A DNA stretch of 64,000 nt from an uncultured Maribacter sp. (GCF_947500985.1 NZ_CANMTX010000004.1:372001-436000), one strand, 5' to 3'. Counted from the stretch's first letter, positions 38,255 to 47,170 are shown. Notes: generated by a model not told the origin, from the sequence alone. Translations and numbers: made by a program.

Positions 38255-38935
38255 TTATTCTGGTATTGCAATTTTACCACCAAAAGTATCATCTTTATCC
38301 ACAGATTTTGGATTGCCGTATACGGTAATAGCACCACCGGCCTTTACTTTTGCAATGACAGCTTCACTAGCATAAACTTCTGCACTGCCACCAGATAGCA
38401 CAATTACAGTACTACTTTTGGTCTTTAGACCTTTATTAAAAAGTCTACCTCCTGTATTGATCATCACTTCTTGATTACCACTAGTGCCAGATAATTTTAT
38501 TTCACTACCGCTTGTGCTCTTTGCCGATACATTATTATAGGCAATATTTAAAGTAATGGTACTGGCATCTTGGGCTTCAATAGCTAAATCTGTACCAATG
38601 ACTAATCCGGTAGAAACAATACGAGAGTTCTTATTTGCATCAATAACTGAAAGTGCTTCGGTATAGAAAAGTTTAATGTTTAAGATGGAGTTCAGTACAG
38701 ATTCCCCAGAGCACATTTTTAGTCGTAAACGACCGTCGTTTTCGGTAATGCTCAAATCTTTTTTATTCTCGGCAGATATTTCAATTTTATTCTCTTCGCC
38801 TTTCACTAGGGTAACACTAATTCTATCATATACTCTAAGCTCTGTATATTTCTCTAGAGAAATAGTTGCGACGCCTTGCCCGAAAGTAGTCAAGGTATAA
38901 AAGCAAATACAAGCAAAAAGTAGAATTGATCTCAT
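38255..38935 (-). CDS. Head-GIN domain (DUF2807) secreted protein
   Basis: A 226-residue secreted protein. The ATG at 38935 gives a proper signal peptide (MRSILLFACICFYTLTTFGQ); an in-frame ATG 18 codons upstream adds an unlikely leader. The mature part is a putative auto-transporter-adhesin-like beta-helix of DUF2807: repeated short strands with LSVIDANKNSRIVSTG, NVSAKSTSGSEIKLSG, KTKSSTVIVLSGGSAEVYASE and a GNPKSVDKDDTFGGKI end. It probably sits in the periplasm or at the cell surface. No partner is apparent. Confidence 0.82.
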   Translation of the reverse strand: MRSILLFACICFYTLTTFGQGVATISLEKYTELRVYDRISVTLVKGEENKIEISAENKKDLSITENDGRLRLKMCSGESVLNSILNIKLFYTEALSVIDANKNSRIVSTGLVIGTDLAIEAQDASTITLNIAYNNVSAKSTSGSEIKLSGTSGNQEVMINTGGRLFNKGLKTKSSTVIVLSGGSAEVYASEAVIAKVKAGGAITVYGNPKSVDKDDTFGGKIAIPE

Positions 38936-39196
38936 GTAGCGTTGACTATTTAATAGTACAAAGTTAAGGTACAAATAGGTTTGTATCACAATAGCTATTG
39001 TTGGAAATCATTTTTTACTCAAAATGCCACTTCCCGTTTTTTTAAAAGGAGCATGACCTATTTTCAAAAATGTATAGAGAACAGGTTTGGAACATGCTAC
39101 TACACAAACCCTTTTTAAAAGTTAAATAACACCTTAAACAGAGGTAGATTTTGCAGTTTTGTTATCTTAAACGATAGTTAGTTCATTGTTGCATTT

Positions 39197-41512
39197 ATGA
39201 AAAAGAAATATCTCTTAGTTGCCTTGTTTGTTATTGTTGGTATCGTTGGTTTTGCCGGTGCAGAATACTTTCCGGTAGCTGAAAATAATGACATTCCCGC
39301 TACTGTAGATTCAGTTGCCACGCGTAGGGATCTACGCAGAAGTTTCTTTGATAAACGAGAGATTTTAGTGGTCTATGGTGCAAAAGATGAGGCATTACAA
39401 CAACAGTATAAGAACATTCTTCATGAGTTGTCTTTATTAGATATTACTAGATCTAGACGTAGTGCCAAGGTAAAGTACATAAGTGCAGATGAGGTTACAG
39501 ATGAATCGCTTAACAGTAGTATCGTATTTTTAGTAGGTGCTGTAGAAGAAAATTCGCTAATAAAAAAGTACATGAGTGATACGCCTTTTCAAGTATCGGA
39601 CTCAGAGATTAAAATAGGTACAAAACAAGTTCCCAATAATAATTCAATATTGGGGGTTTGTTTTTATCCGAGTCCTACAGATCCTAAAATTCCTTTTAGC
39701 TTTTTGACTGGTACAGATGCCCAAGAAGTTTTTACGGTATTTGCAGAAAAAGTAGCTGAACGGGGTTTGGCTTTTTACCGCCAGAATTTAGAATACGAGG
39801 TGTATGAGAATAAAGAGCGATTGGTCATGGGAGATTTCAATACCAATTGGGGAATTGAAGGGTCAACATTCTTCAATTTTGCCACAGGTACCAGAGTTTT
39901 GTTAGATACCGATGATTTTAAATTTATAGACCACCAAAAAGCTATAGAACCAGCAGATGTTGCTACTTGGCAAGCCAAGGTTATGGCATCAAAAGCAACC
40001 ATTGTCAATTTTGTACATGGTAATAGTGTACCAAAAATCACCTATAATTTTTATACCTGTACAGAAGAAAAAGGTTTGATGACGGGGAATACCGATCACT
40101 CTACTTTTGATACAGTGACAAATTCGGTACATACTATTGTCAATAAAATTTACACTAATAATAACATAGGTAGAGATAATGCCTTGGTACTGCACAACCT
40201 TATTGGTAAGAGTGATAAGAATATAATTACTTTAGGACTACCAATTTATTTTACAGAAACCTGGCAAATGAAAGGCTACCAATATTGGGCGGCACGATTG
40301 GTAGATTCTGAGAATACGTTTACGATAGCAGAGCTGTTAAATAATTCTTTTATGGAGATGGAATCATCACTTATTAGAGATTGTATGGCAGGGGCATTTA
40401 CCGATTTTCTAATTACGACATGGGGAAAAGAAACGTACCTAAAGCGTTACAAAAATGTATCAATCTCTGAAGGGGAAATAAAAACCCTAGAAGTAAAGTG
40501 GCAGAATTATTTAAGGGGATTACCAAAAGCACATCCGAAGAAAAAAACGGAAAAGAAAAAATTACCCTACTTAAAAGGTTTCAATTTTGCACATGAAGGC
40601 TATAGTATTTACAATGGCTATGGTTCTCAAAAAGCAACGGAATCTTTATTGAAGCAAAAGAACATGGGCAGTAATGCCATGGCAATTGTGCCGTATACGG
40701 GAATCAATGATATAAATACACCAACGCCACTTCATTTTAGTAATAATGCCGGTAGTGAAAATGATGATGCCGTAGTGCATGCCGTAGCGATGGCGAGCGA
40801 TATGGGCATGTATACCTTGTTGAAACCTCAAATATATGTAGGCGGTAGCTGGCCGGGCGGAATAGATATGCCAACAGATGCACAATGGGATAAGTTTCAT
40901 GATTATTATTACCGGTGGATTCGCCACTACGCATTTTTAGCAGAAATTCATGAGATGGATGCCTTGTGTATTGGTGTGGAGTTTACCAAAGCAACTTTAT
41001 CGCAGCCCGATGCATGGCGTGAGATGATCAAGAAAACGAGGGCATTATATTCAGGACAACTGACCTATGCCGCCAATTGGGGAGCTGAATTTGAGAAAAT
41101 TGAGTTTTGGGACGATTTAGATTTTATTGGTTTAAACTCTTATTACCCATTGAGTAAAAAAGACGACCCTACGAACGAAGAATTAAGTTTGCAATTCGAT
41201 ACGGTAAAGACAAAGATTAAAAAGGTCTATGATCGCTTTAAAAAACCCATCGTTTTTACCGAAATAGGGTTTAGAAGTGTAGATACCCCATGGAAGAATC
41301 CGCATGCAGAGGCAGACGATACCATTAACGAAGAAGCACAGCGGAGAGCTTACGAAATTATCTTTAAAGGCATACAAGACGAACCTTGGTGCCAAGGTAT
41401 ACTGTGGTGGAAATTCCCTAGCTACATAGAATACCGTGGCGAGCACAACAGTGCCTTTACACCCAATAACAAATTGGCAGAAGAATCGGTGCGCGATTGG
41501 TTCACAAAGTAA
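39197..41512 (+). CDS. GH113-like glycoside hydrolase with a novel N-terminal half
   Basis: A 771-residue protein with an N-terminal signal or anchor (about 4-22). The C-terminal part (about 455-771) is a TIM barrel resembling family GH113: YLKGFNFAHEGYSIYNGY at strand 1, LLKPQIYVGGSWPG, CIGVEFTKA with Glu595 (candidate acid/base) and PIVFTEIGFRS with Glu689 (candidate nucleophile), then CQGILWWKFP. Known GH113 members are beta-mannanases. The first about 450 residues match no family I know; they are mixed alpha/beta and end in a helical section and a Lys-rich linker (KAHPKKKTEKKK). Substrate specificity is inference. Confidence 0.85.
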   Translation: MKKKYLLVALFVIVGIVGFAGAEYFPVAENNDIPATVDSVATRRDLRRSFFDKREILVVYGAKDEALQQQYKNILHELSLLDITRSRRSAKVKYISADEVTDESLNSSIVFLVGAVEENSLIKKYMSDTPFQVSDSEIKIGTKQVPNNNSILGVCFYPSPTDPKIPFSFLTGTDAQEVFTVFAEKVAERGLAFYRQNLEYEVYENKERLVMGDFNTNWGIEGSTFFNFATGTRVLLDTDDFKFIDHQKAIEPADVATWQAKVMASKATIVNFVHGNSVPKITYNFYTCTEEKGLMTGNTDHSTFDTVTNSVHTIVNKIYTNNNIGRDNALVLHNLIGKSDKNIITLGLPIYFTETWQMKGYQYWAARLVDSENTFTIAELLNNSFMEMESSLIRDCMAGAFTDFLITTWGKETYLKRYKNVSISEGEIKTLEVKWQNYLRGLPKAHPKKKTEKKKLPYLKGFNFAHEGYSIYNGYGSQKATESLLKQKNMGSNAMAIVPYTGINDINTPTPLHFSNNAGSENDDAVVHAVAMASDMGMYTLLKPQIYVGGSWPGGIDMPTDAQWDKFHDYYYRWIRHYAFLAEIHEMDALCIGVEFTKATLSQPDAWREMIKKTRALYSGQLTYAANWGAEFEKIEFWDDLDFIGLNSYYPLSKKDDPTNEELSLQFDTVKTKIKKVYDRFKKPIVFTEIGFRSVDTPWKNPHAEADDTINEEAQRRAYEIIFKGIQDEPWCQGILWWKFPSYIEYRGEHNSAFTPNNKLAEESVRDWFTK

Positions 41513-41714
41513 AATGTATCCGGGTTTTGAATAAGGTGAAAATCAGTTTGTATGTGTCTGATTTGCCGTGTGTAGTTTTCTGTATATCCTAAAATATTTC
41601 CGCTTTTTATCCTATTGTAATCCAACAGAAAAACTTCATAATAGTCTAAGGTTGTTTTAGATGGCAATATAGACGGTTGGGTTACTAATACCATCCGCCA
41701 GTCATATTACGCAA

Positions 41715-41722
41715 TACCTTTG
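41715..41722 (+). promoter_or_regulatory. Candidate -7 box of the small repeat protein
   Basis: TACCTTTG matches TAnnTTTG, 42 nt upstream of the ATG at 41765. No -33 TTG occurs at standard spacing. Confidence 0.35.
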
Positions 41723-41764
41723 TACCATAGAAAAAACAATTCTAAAAATTTAAAAACATACATA

Positions 41765-42148
41765 ATGAAAAACATTAAAATTTTATCTGCAGTGGTCATA
41801 GTGGCCGTCACCTTCATGTCATTTAATGGGATAGAAAAAAATAAAGAAACCGAAAAGGCAGAAATCACCGCGATTTTTGATGATTGTGTTATCGATTTAG
41901 AAGCACAGCTAGAAGCATCTTTAAAGATGGATCAATTGAATGCCAATGACATTCAAGTAGTAGAGATTAATGAAGAAATAGATTTAGGTTTTGATGCCTT
42001 TGAATATTTACCAATTGGGTTTAATGCCTTTGCTGGTACAGATATATCAACTCAAGATTTTGAGATTTTTGAAAATGAAGAAATAGTAGAACTAGGTTTT
42101 GATTCGGCGGCATATTTGCCAAATGAGTTCAATGCCTATGCACTTTAA
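41765..42148 (+). CDS. Small secreted repeat protein with YLPxxFNA motifs
   Basis: A 127-residue protein beginning at the ATG at 41765 (MKNIKILSAVVIVAVTFMSFNG, a signal-like N-terminus; an upstream ATG at 41720 is less likely). The mature part is acidic and ends in two copies of an about 20-residue unit: LGFDAFEYLPIGFNAFAG and LGFDSAAYLPNEFNAYAL. It has its own terminator. The LytS/LytR-type regulator pair begins 120 nt downstream, so it could be a target or signal of that system. Function unknown. Confidence 0.75.
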   Translation: MKNIKILSAVVIVAVTFMSFNGIEKNKETEKAEITAIFDDCVIDLEAQLEASLKMDQLNANDIQVVEINEEIDLGFDAFEYLPIGFNAFAGTDISTQDFEIFENEEIVELGFDSAAYLPNEFNAYAL

Positions 42149-42168
42149 AAAGGTAGTATAGTTTAAAT

Positions 42169-42204
42169 TAAGTTGGTCTTTACTTAGGTAGAGACCAACT
42201 TTTC
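42169..42204 (+). terminator. Terminator after the small repeat protein
   Basis: A 14-bp stem (AAGTTGGTCTTTAC with GTAGAGACCAACTT, one G-U pair) with a TTAG loop and four T residues, 20 nt after the stop. Confidence 0.82.
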
Positions 42205-42234
42205 GTGTACTAGGGTTACAAACGTTTATTACGG

Positions 42235-42242
42235 TATATTTG
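42235..42242 (+). promoter_or_regulatory. Candidate -7 box of the LytS/LytR-type operon
   Basis: TATATTTG matches TAnnTTTG, 26 nt upstream of the histidine kinase ATG and 30 nt past the preceding terminator. Confidence 0.4.
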
Positions 42243-42268
42243 AGAAATACCATTAGAAAAGAAGTTAC

Positions 42269-43303
42269 ATGGCATTAACAAAAGTAAAACAGGGCGAGGT
42301 AATAAAAACAGCGCTATTGTTGGGTATTCTGGTATCATTGCCAAAGACTATCTATTTATATAATGGTATTATGGAGGGGAATTTAGACTTCTCTATGTCT
42401 TGGGTAACAGATTTTCTATACCGTTATCTATTTTTTTATTGCTTCTCTTGGTTGGTCATTCAGTTGAATGCCAATATAGATTATGATGGGTTTAAATGGT
42501 CTCCTATTCTTAAATGGATTGTAATACTGATCATTAATGTGGTGTTGCTTTTTGCGGTCATAAAAGTAATCAAAGCGTTTTACCCCTTAATAAACGGTAG
42601 GGATTTAAAACCTAATGAAGAGGGCTGGATCAACTTTACTTTTATCAACCTATCTATTGTACTATTTTTTATTGCTAGGTTACTTCTTGTAAGTACAGAT
42701 AAGCAAGAGAGTAGAATTGAGAACGAGCAGTTAAAACAGCAGAATTTAGAGAATGAATTGGCAGCTTTAAAAAACCAGATCGATCCTCACTTTTTGTTCA
42801 ATTCTTTAAACTCTTTGTCCTCTTTAATTAGAGATAATGAGAACGCTACCAAATTTGTAAATAAGCTGTCGTATATGTATCGCTATATATTGCAGAGTGG
42901 GGAAACTAACTTGGTATCCACAAAAGAAGAGTTAAAGTTTTTAGACTGTTATACCTTCTTGATGAAAACCCGATATAGAGATCGTATTGAAATAGACGTA
43001 AATATCGATGAAGAATTTATGGATATGAAAATTCCGCCATTGGCATTACAATCTCTGGTAGAAAATTCGGTGAAGCATAATGAAATATCATCGACCAACC
43101 CACTGACCGTAAAAGTATATTCTAACGGAAATTCTTTGGTGGTAGAAAATCCCATTCGTAGCCGTAGTACATTGGCAGAGGGTATGGGAACCGGACTCTA
43201 TAATTTGAAGAAGCGGTATTCTCTTTTATTGAAAAAAGAAGTACTGGTAAGTACCGAAAATGATATTTTTAAAGTAGAATTACCTTTAAAGCAACCAGCA
43301 TGA
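42269..43303 (+). CDS. LytS/YehU-type sensor histidine kinase
   Basis: A 344-residue inner-membrane kinase with four N-terminal transmembrane helices (about 12-32, 45-65, 76-100, 122-142), a short coiled coil (ENEQLKQQNLENELAALKNQ), then the His_kinase domain with QIDPHFLFNSLNSLSSLI (phospho-acceptor His174) and a HATPase region containing PPLALQSLVENSVKH and GMGTGLYNLKKR. There is no extracellular sensor domain. The stop overlaps the response-regulator start by 4 nt (ATGA), so the two are translationally coupled. Confidence 0.93.
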   Translation: MALTKVKQGEVIKTALLLGILVSLPKTIYLYNGIMEGNLDFSMSWVTDFLYRYLFFYCFSWLVIQLNANIDYDGFKWSPILKWIVILIINVVLLFAVIKVIKAFYPLINGRDLKPNEEGWINFTFINLSIVLFFIARLLLVSTDKQESRIENEQLKQQNLENELAALKNQIDPHFLFNSLNSLSSLIRDNENATKFVNKLSYMYRYILQSGETNLVSTKEELKFLDCYTFLMKTRYRDRIEIDVNIDEEFMDMKIPPLALQSLVENSVKHNEISSTNPLTVKVYSNGNSLVVENPIRSRSTLAEGMGTGLYNLKKRYSLLLKKEVLVSTENDIFKVELPLKQPA

Positions 43304-44061
43304 AAGTAATACTAGTAGAAGATGAACTTGCTGCAAGCGATAACCTAACATATCTGCTAACGAAGATCAACCCTGCAATAGAGGTTGTAGCCGTTTTAGA
43401 TACCGTAAAGGCGACCGTAGCATATTTTTCAAAGCCACATGAAGGTGTTTTGGTGTTTATGGATATTCATTTGGCAGACGGCATATCTTTCGAGATTTTT
43501 GACCAGGTAGAAATCAACATACCTATCATATTTACTACGGCATATGATCAATATGCATTAAAGGCATTTAAGGTAAATAGCATCGATTATTTATTGAAGC
43601 CGATAGACCAAGAAGAATTGTCAGATGCCTTAGATCGTTTTGAAGCTCAGAACCAGCAAAAAGGTATCGATGAGCAACAGATGCAGAGTCTAATGCAACT
43701 AGTGCAGCATAAATCTGCTAATTTTAAGCAGACATTCTTGGTAGGTTTGGGCGATCAATTGTTACCGGTAAAAACAGCCGATATTGCCTATTTCTTTATT
43801 GATACAGGTCTTGTAAAAGCTGTAACGGTACAAGAACGTTCGTATGTGCTAGACATTAAGTTAGAAGACATAGAAGAATCTTTAGATCCCGAGGTATTCT
43901 ATAGGGCAAACAGACAATTTATAGTGCGTAGAGAGGCTATAACCGCTATTAAGTTTCATTTTAATAGTAAGTTATTGGTAGATGTTCACCCTGTGTGTAG
44001 CGAGCGTATAGTAGTGAGCAAGGCAAAAGCATCGGAATTTAAAAATTGGGTCGGGACCTAA
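43300..44061 (+). CDS. LytTR-type response regulator
   Basis: A 253-residue regulator: receiver domain (about 1-120) with the acidic pocket VEDE at the N-terminus and phospho-acceptor Asp55 in FMDIHLADG, Thr in FTTAYDQYAL and Lys in YLLKPID. The C-terminal LytTR DNA-binding domain (about 150-250) has YFFIDTGLVKAVT, FYRANRQFIVRREAI and an ending in SEFKNWVG. It is the cognate partner of the overlapping kinase gene. LytTR proteins bind pairs of 9-bp direct repeats about 21 bp apart; such a pair lies upstream of the RND operon at 31427. Confidence 0.93.
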   Translation: MKVILVEDELAASDNLTYLLTKINPAIEVVAVLDTVKATVAYFSKPHEGVLVFMDIHLADGISFEIFDQVEINIPIIFTTAYDQYALKAFKVNSIDYLLKPIDQEELSDALDRFEAQNQQKGIDEQQMQSLMQLVQHKSANFKQTFLVGLGDQLLPVKTADIAYFFIDTGLVKAVTVQERSYVLDIKLEDIEESLDPEVFYRANRQFIVRREAITAIKFHFNSKLLVDVHPVCSERIVVSKAKASEFKNWVGT

Positions 44062-44074
44062 CTTTTTTTAGTAG

Positions 44075-44590
44075 TTACGGTATGGTACTTGTCTCTGTAA
44101 ATTTCCATTCGTCATTCATTTTAGTGAATGAAAAACTATGCTGTCCGCCTTCAAAAAATGCAGTGGGCGGAGTAGTGGTTACATAAATGTGTAATCTTTT
44201 AATACCCGATTCCTCATTATATCTAAAAAGGGTTTCATTCTCTTTTAATAGTTGAACAAACTTCGGATTAAAAAAAACATCATAGTCGTTTTGTATAAAA
44301 CTGTCTATTGGGATGTATACTAGATTTTCATAAATTTTATCGTACCAGAGAGAATCTGTGTCTCGCATCAGATTCATTTTCTCCATTTCGGCTGGTGTAT
44401 TCTCTAAACAATTATAGCAATAAATGGTTTCACCAGATGCCTTTTTAAAAGCAACTTTGTCATTCGTTTCTAAATGATTTAAAAACGTTATCCATTGGCT
44501 AGGGAGTTCTTCGGCAACTTGCTTTTTTTCGTGCTTGCACGAGAAGCAAAACACGATTAGTAAAGTATATAGCAACAGGCGTAGTTTCAT
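44075..44590 (-). CDS. Hypothetical lipoprotein
   Basis: A 171-residue protein with a type II signal peptide (LLIVFCFSC, Cys18) followed by KHEKK. The remainder is mixed alpha/beta with no motif I recognise; it contains a YCYNCLE segment (about 58-64) and a C-terminal strand set (GGQHSFSFTKMNDEWKFTET). It is convergent with the response regulator (13-nt gap) and lies 4 nt downstream of another secreted hypothetical on the same strand, so these two are probably an operon. Confidence 0.75.
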   Translation of the reverse strand: MKLRLLLYTLLIVFCFSCKHEKKQVAEELPSQWITFLNHLETNDKVAFKKASGETIYCYNCLENTPAEMEKMNLMRDTDSLWYDKIYENLVYIPIDSFIQNDYDVFFNPKFVQLLKENETLFRYNEESGIKRLHIYVTTTPPTAFFEGGQHSFSFTKMNDEWKFTETSTIP

Positions 44591-44594
44591 AGTG

Positions 44595-45095
44595 TTATTC
44601 TAAAGAATCTTCGGTTCGTTTTTTACCGTATTGTTTTGGAATAATTTCTACTGTAAGTTGATTGTTTTCAATAGAGATTACTCTGAATTTGAGCTTGTCA
44701 AATTTTTCTGGTGATCCCCAGCTGGTATATTCATCAGGGTCAAGTTGTTTAAACTCTTTCAGCCATTCATGACCAGAATACAAACTTGCTATTCTTGAGT
44801 TTTTATCAAATTCCCAAGTACCTTTTTCTGTTAATGTAGTAAAGCATGCTAGAGGACCAGTACTTTCATGCTCACTCTCATTAAATGCAAGGAGAGAAAT
44901 TTTAGACCTAAATTTTACATCTTCATGGGCTACATCTTCACAATGCTTATAAGTAATTATGTTAGTTGAAGGTCTTTTTTTATTTTCTAGCACCCAACAA
45001 CCATATAAATCAAATTCACTGATTTTAGTTTGTTGCGCACTGCTCAATAAACCAAAAAGGACAAATGTGACAAATAGTAAAACGGATTTCCTCAT
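44595..45095 (-). CDS. Hypothetical secreted protein, possibly lipocalin-like
   Basis: A 166-residue protein with a signal peptide (cleavage after LLSSAQ, about residue 21). Downstream, LYGCWVLENKKR and TEKGTWEFDKNSRI are of the kind found in small lipocalin-like beta-barrels of Bacteroidetes (G-x-W near the start), but the match is loose. Two cysteines (in YGCW and KHCED) and one in LACFT could form disulfides. It is followed by the lipoprotein gene after 4 nt and preceded by the Imm53-type gene and its terminator. Confidence 0.72.
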   Translation of the reverse strand: MRKSVLLFVTFVLFGLLSSAQQTKISEFDLYGCWVLENKKRPSTNIITYKHCEDVAHEDVKFRSKISLLAFNESEHESTGPLACFTTLTEKGTWEFDKNSRIASLYSGHEWLKEFKQLDPDEYTSWGSPEKFDKLKFRVISIENNQLTVEIIPKQYGKKRTEDSLE

Positions 45096-45110
45096 ACGTT
45101 TAGTAATATC

Positions 45111-45132
45111 AAAAATCGCTCCGATTTTTTTT
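45111..45132. terminator. Terminator downstream of the Imm53-type gene
   Basis: AAAAATCG pairs with CGATTTTT across a 3-nt loop. A and T runs on both sides make it usable on either strand. It separates the Imm53-type gene from the secreted hypothetical. Confidence 0.6.
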
Positions 45133-45159
45133 ACAATTTATTCAAAAATCATAACTACA

Positions 45160-45459
45160 CTACTGATTTTCAATTTTATCAATCATCTCTTTAAAAAGGT
45201 TCAATAAAAATTTCAGTTTATCTGGGTCACCTGCGGCGGTAAATTTTTGGTCCTCAATTTTAACCCCGTACCAATCTTGTTTACTGGTTTCATTAAGGAT
45301 CCAATCTAACTCCATACTAGCTATAGAAGTATTCGAAATATCAATTTCCACTTCCCACCCCGGTCTATCTAATGTGTTTATTTGAATAGCATCACTACTT
45401 TCCCAATCGCCATCACAATTGTCTTTAAACCAATCTTGTATCCAATCTAAAATATCCAT
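45160..45459 (-). CDS. Imm53-type immunity protein (orphan)
   Basis: A 99-residue acidic cytosolic protein. The sequence order DWIQDWFKDNCDGDWESSDAI followed by INTLDRPGWEVEIDI and a C-terminal FLLNLFKEMI matches what I know of the immunity protein 53 family: a WF...CDGDWEH-like start, then TLDNPGW. Such proteins normally protect a cell against a polymorphic toxin encoded next to them. No toxin gene is present on either side here, so this is an orphan immunity gene. Assignment is by recalled motif, not by alignment. Confidence 0.78.
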   Translation of the reverse strand: MDILDWIQDWFKDNCDGDWESSDAIQINTLDRPGWEVEIDISNTSIASMELDWILNETSKQDWYGVKIEDQKFTAAGDPDKLKFLLNLFKEMIDKIENQ

Positions 45460-45580
45460 GTGTTATGCTTTCGTGAACTTGAGTCGTAATTGTGTAATGT
45501 GCTAATATAGGTCTTCAAGAGTGTTATAAATGATTTCCAGCTGAAATTTGCAAGTGGACATGAAAATTCTAATTTCCAAC

Positions 45581-45620
45581 AACTAACAACTAACAACTAA
45601 CAACCAACAACTAAAAACTA
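45581..45620. repeat. Heptamer tandem repeat AACTAAC
   Basis: Six consecutive units of AACTAAC or close variants (AACTAAC x3, AACCAAC, AACTAAA, AACTA) run up to the stop-codon region of the DUF2130 gene. Simple-sequence repeat; no coding potential. Confidence 0.75.
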
Positions 45621-46856
45621 ATCATCTATCTCTGCATCCGGTAATTCCAGAATGGTTGAAGTAGATAACGCATTACCCGCAATCCCTTTAATAGAACCGA
45701 AGAGTACGTTTATATTTTCTTGAACACCCCAAATTTGCTTCTCACGAACAGCAAAATTCTTGAACGCCGCTTTCTTTTCGTAGTTCAGTTGCTTGATCAT
45801 AGAATCGTAGTTCTCTATAATTCTATTTATGTTCTGTACAAACTCGTTACTGGTAAGGTAAGAATATAGCAGCTCCATCTTATCACCTTTATTCTCGTCC
45901 GAAGATTTAATAGATTGAGTTTTTAACAGTAGTTCACGCAGTACAAGGGATACACTTTTTACCTCGTTGAATCCGCAGATCCACACGCCGTTTTTCTCTC
46001 CAAACCGTTCCATATCTGGCGGAAAAGTTTCTGTTACGATCACCGCAATATCTGCCTTGCAGTTTATCTGATCTTGCTTTAATTTATTGATCCAGTCGTT
46101 ACTAAAATTCTTGGTACGCTTACTCTCATATACAATAGAGCCGCAGGTTTGCTGTAGCGAGTTAATAACCGTTTGCACGCAATCTGCACCACGTACGCCT
46201 TTGCCCACTTCATCTATATCATCAAAAGGGTAGGTAGCACGTAACAGCTCTTCTAAAGCTAATTCTTGCACCTCGCCCTGCATTTGCATAGAACCTTGCT
46301 CCGCCTTGCGCTTCATTTCATCAATAAGCTTCTTTTGATCTTCTAGCTGCTTTTGGTATTCCTTCTCTTTCATCGCCATAGACTCGCGTTCTTTGGCTTT
46401 GGCTTTTTCTTCAATTTCTGTCTGCTTCTCCAGCAATTCTTTTTGCACGTTCAGCTTTAGATCCTCTGCTTTTTCTTTAAGCTCGTTCTCCCGTTTAAGC
46501 AAATCTATTTCTTGCGAACGTAATGTCCTGTTTTCCTCTTTCTTTTTCTCGTTCTCTTCTTGTAGCGCTTTTAACTTTTGCTCAAAAGATTCGTTTGTCT
46601 GGAGTTGTATTTTTTCAGATTCTTTGGCAAGGCGTTGTGCAAGTTTTTCTTTAAAAAGCTCGTTTTCCTTCTCCTTTTTCTTCTCAAACTCTTCTACTTC
46701 TAGAGCCAGTTTATTACGCTCTTTATTAAAGATCTCTGCCTGTTCCGCTACCTTACGCTCGTACTCTGCCTTAAAATGCGCCTGCATTTTACCAGATAAC
46801 GCCTCTTCAACATCAAACTCATGCGCACAATTAGGACACTTAATTTTATCTACCAT
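45618..46856 (-). CDS. DUF2130 family protein, coiled coil plus nuclease-like core
   Basis: A 412-residue protein. An N-terminal zinc-ribbon-like segment (IKCPNCAHEFDVEEAL) is followed by a long charged coiled coil (about residues 28-190, Lys/Glu-rich) and a C-terminal DUF2130 domain (about 195-400). That domain contains GADCVQTVIN and IVYESKRTKNF, a spaced D...ExK pattern like the core of PD-(D/E)XK nucleases, followed by DWINKLKQDQ and a region with IAVIVTETFPPDMERFGEKNGVWIC. The nuclease reading is inference. Function is not established. Confidence 0.85.
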   Translation of the reverse strand: MVDKIKCPNCAHEFDVEEALSGKMQAHFKAEYERKVAEQAEIFNKERNKLALEVEEFEKKKEKENELFKEKLAQRLAKESEKIQLQTNESFEQKLKALQEENEKKKEENRTLRSQEIDLLKRENELKEKAEDLKLNVQKELLEKQTEIEEKAKAKERESMAMKEKEYQKQLEDQKKLIDEMKRKAEQGSMQMQGEVQELALEELLRATYPFDDIDEVGKGVRGADCVQTVINSLQQTCGSIVYESKRTKNFSNDWINKLKQDQINCKADIAVIVTETFPPDMERFGEKNGVWICGFNEVKSVSLVLRELLLKTQSIKSSDENKGDKMELLYSYLTSNEFVQNINRIIENYDSMIKQLNYEKKAAFKNFAVREKQIWGVQENINVLFGSIKGIAGNALSTSTILELPDAEIDD

Positions 46857-47035
46857 TATTTATAACATACCAAATTCAACTATAAAAATACAGAACCCGT
46901 ACCAAGCTTACAATATTTGGCGGCACTCTTATGAAATGAAAATTTATAAAAAGCGTAGTATTTTGATTTACTGACAATTGTCATATGATGCCTTGCAACT
47001 TCATTATATTTTTGTTACTCTAAAATAACCGACCT

Positions 47036-47170
47036 ATGATATCACAGATGATACCCCTTGTTAATTGGAGCTATGGCGTAATTCTTATTGCCATTTTTGC
47101 AGCCGTATGTTTAGGCCTTGTACTTATAGTGCTAAATTTAATGAAGAACGATAAGAAAAAGCAAGAGTAA
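47036..47170 (+). CDS. Small single-pass membrane protein
   Basis: A 44-residue frame (MISQMIPLVNWSYGVILIAI...) with one strong transmembrane segment (about 12-36) and a basic cytosolic tail (MKNDKKKQE), matching the look of real small membrane proteins. A TATTTTTG -7-type box lies 22 nt upstream (47007-47014). It lies between the divergent DUF2130 gene and a convergent DinB gene whose stop is 5 nt away. Unrecognised. Confidence 0.55.
   Translation: MISQMIPLVNWSYGVILIAIFAAVCLGLVLIVLNLMKNDKKKQE

Noticed and set aside
45581-45620. CRISPR-like array
   Set aside because: Units are 7 bp with no spacers; it is a simple tandem repeat.
46393-46974. Plus-strand frame of 193 codons antisense to the DUF2130 coiled coil
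   Set aside because: The Ser/Phe-rich translation is the expected shadow of Lys/Glu-rich coiled-coil codons.
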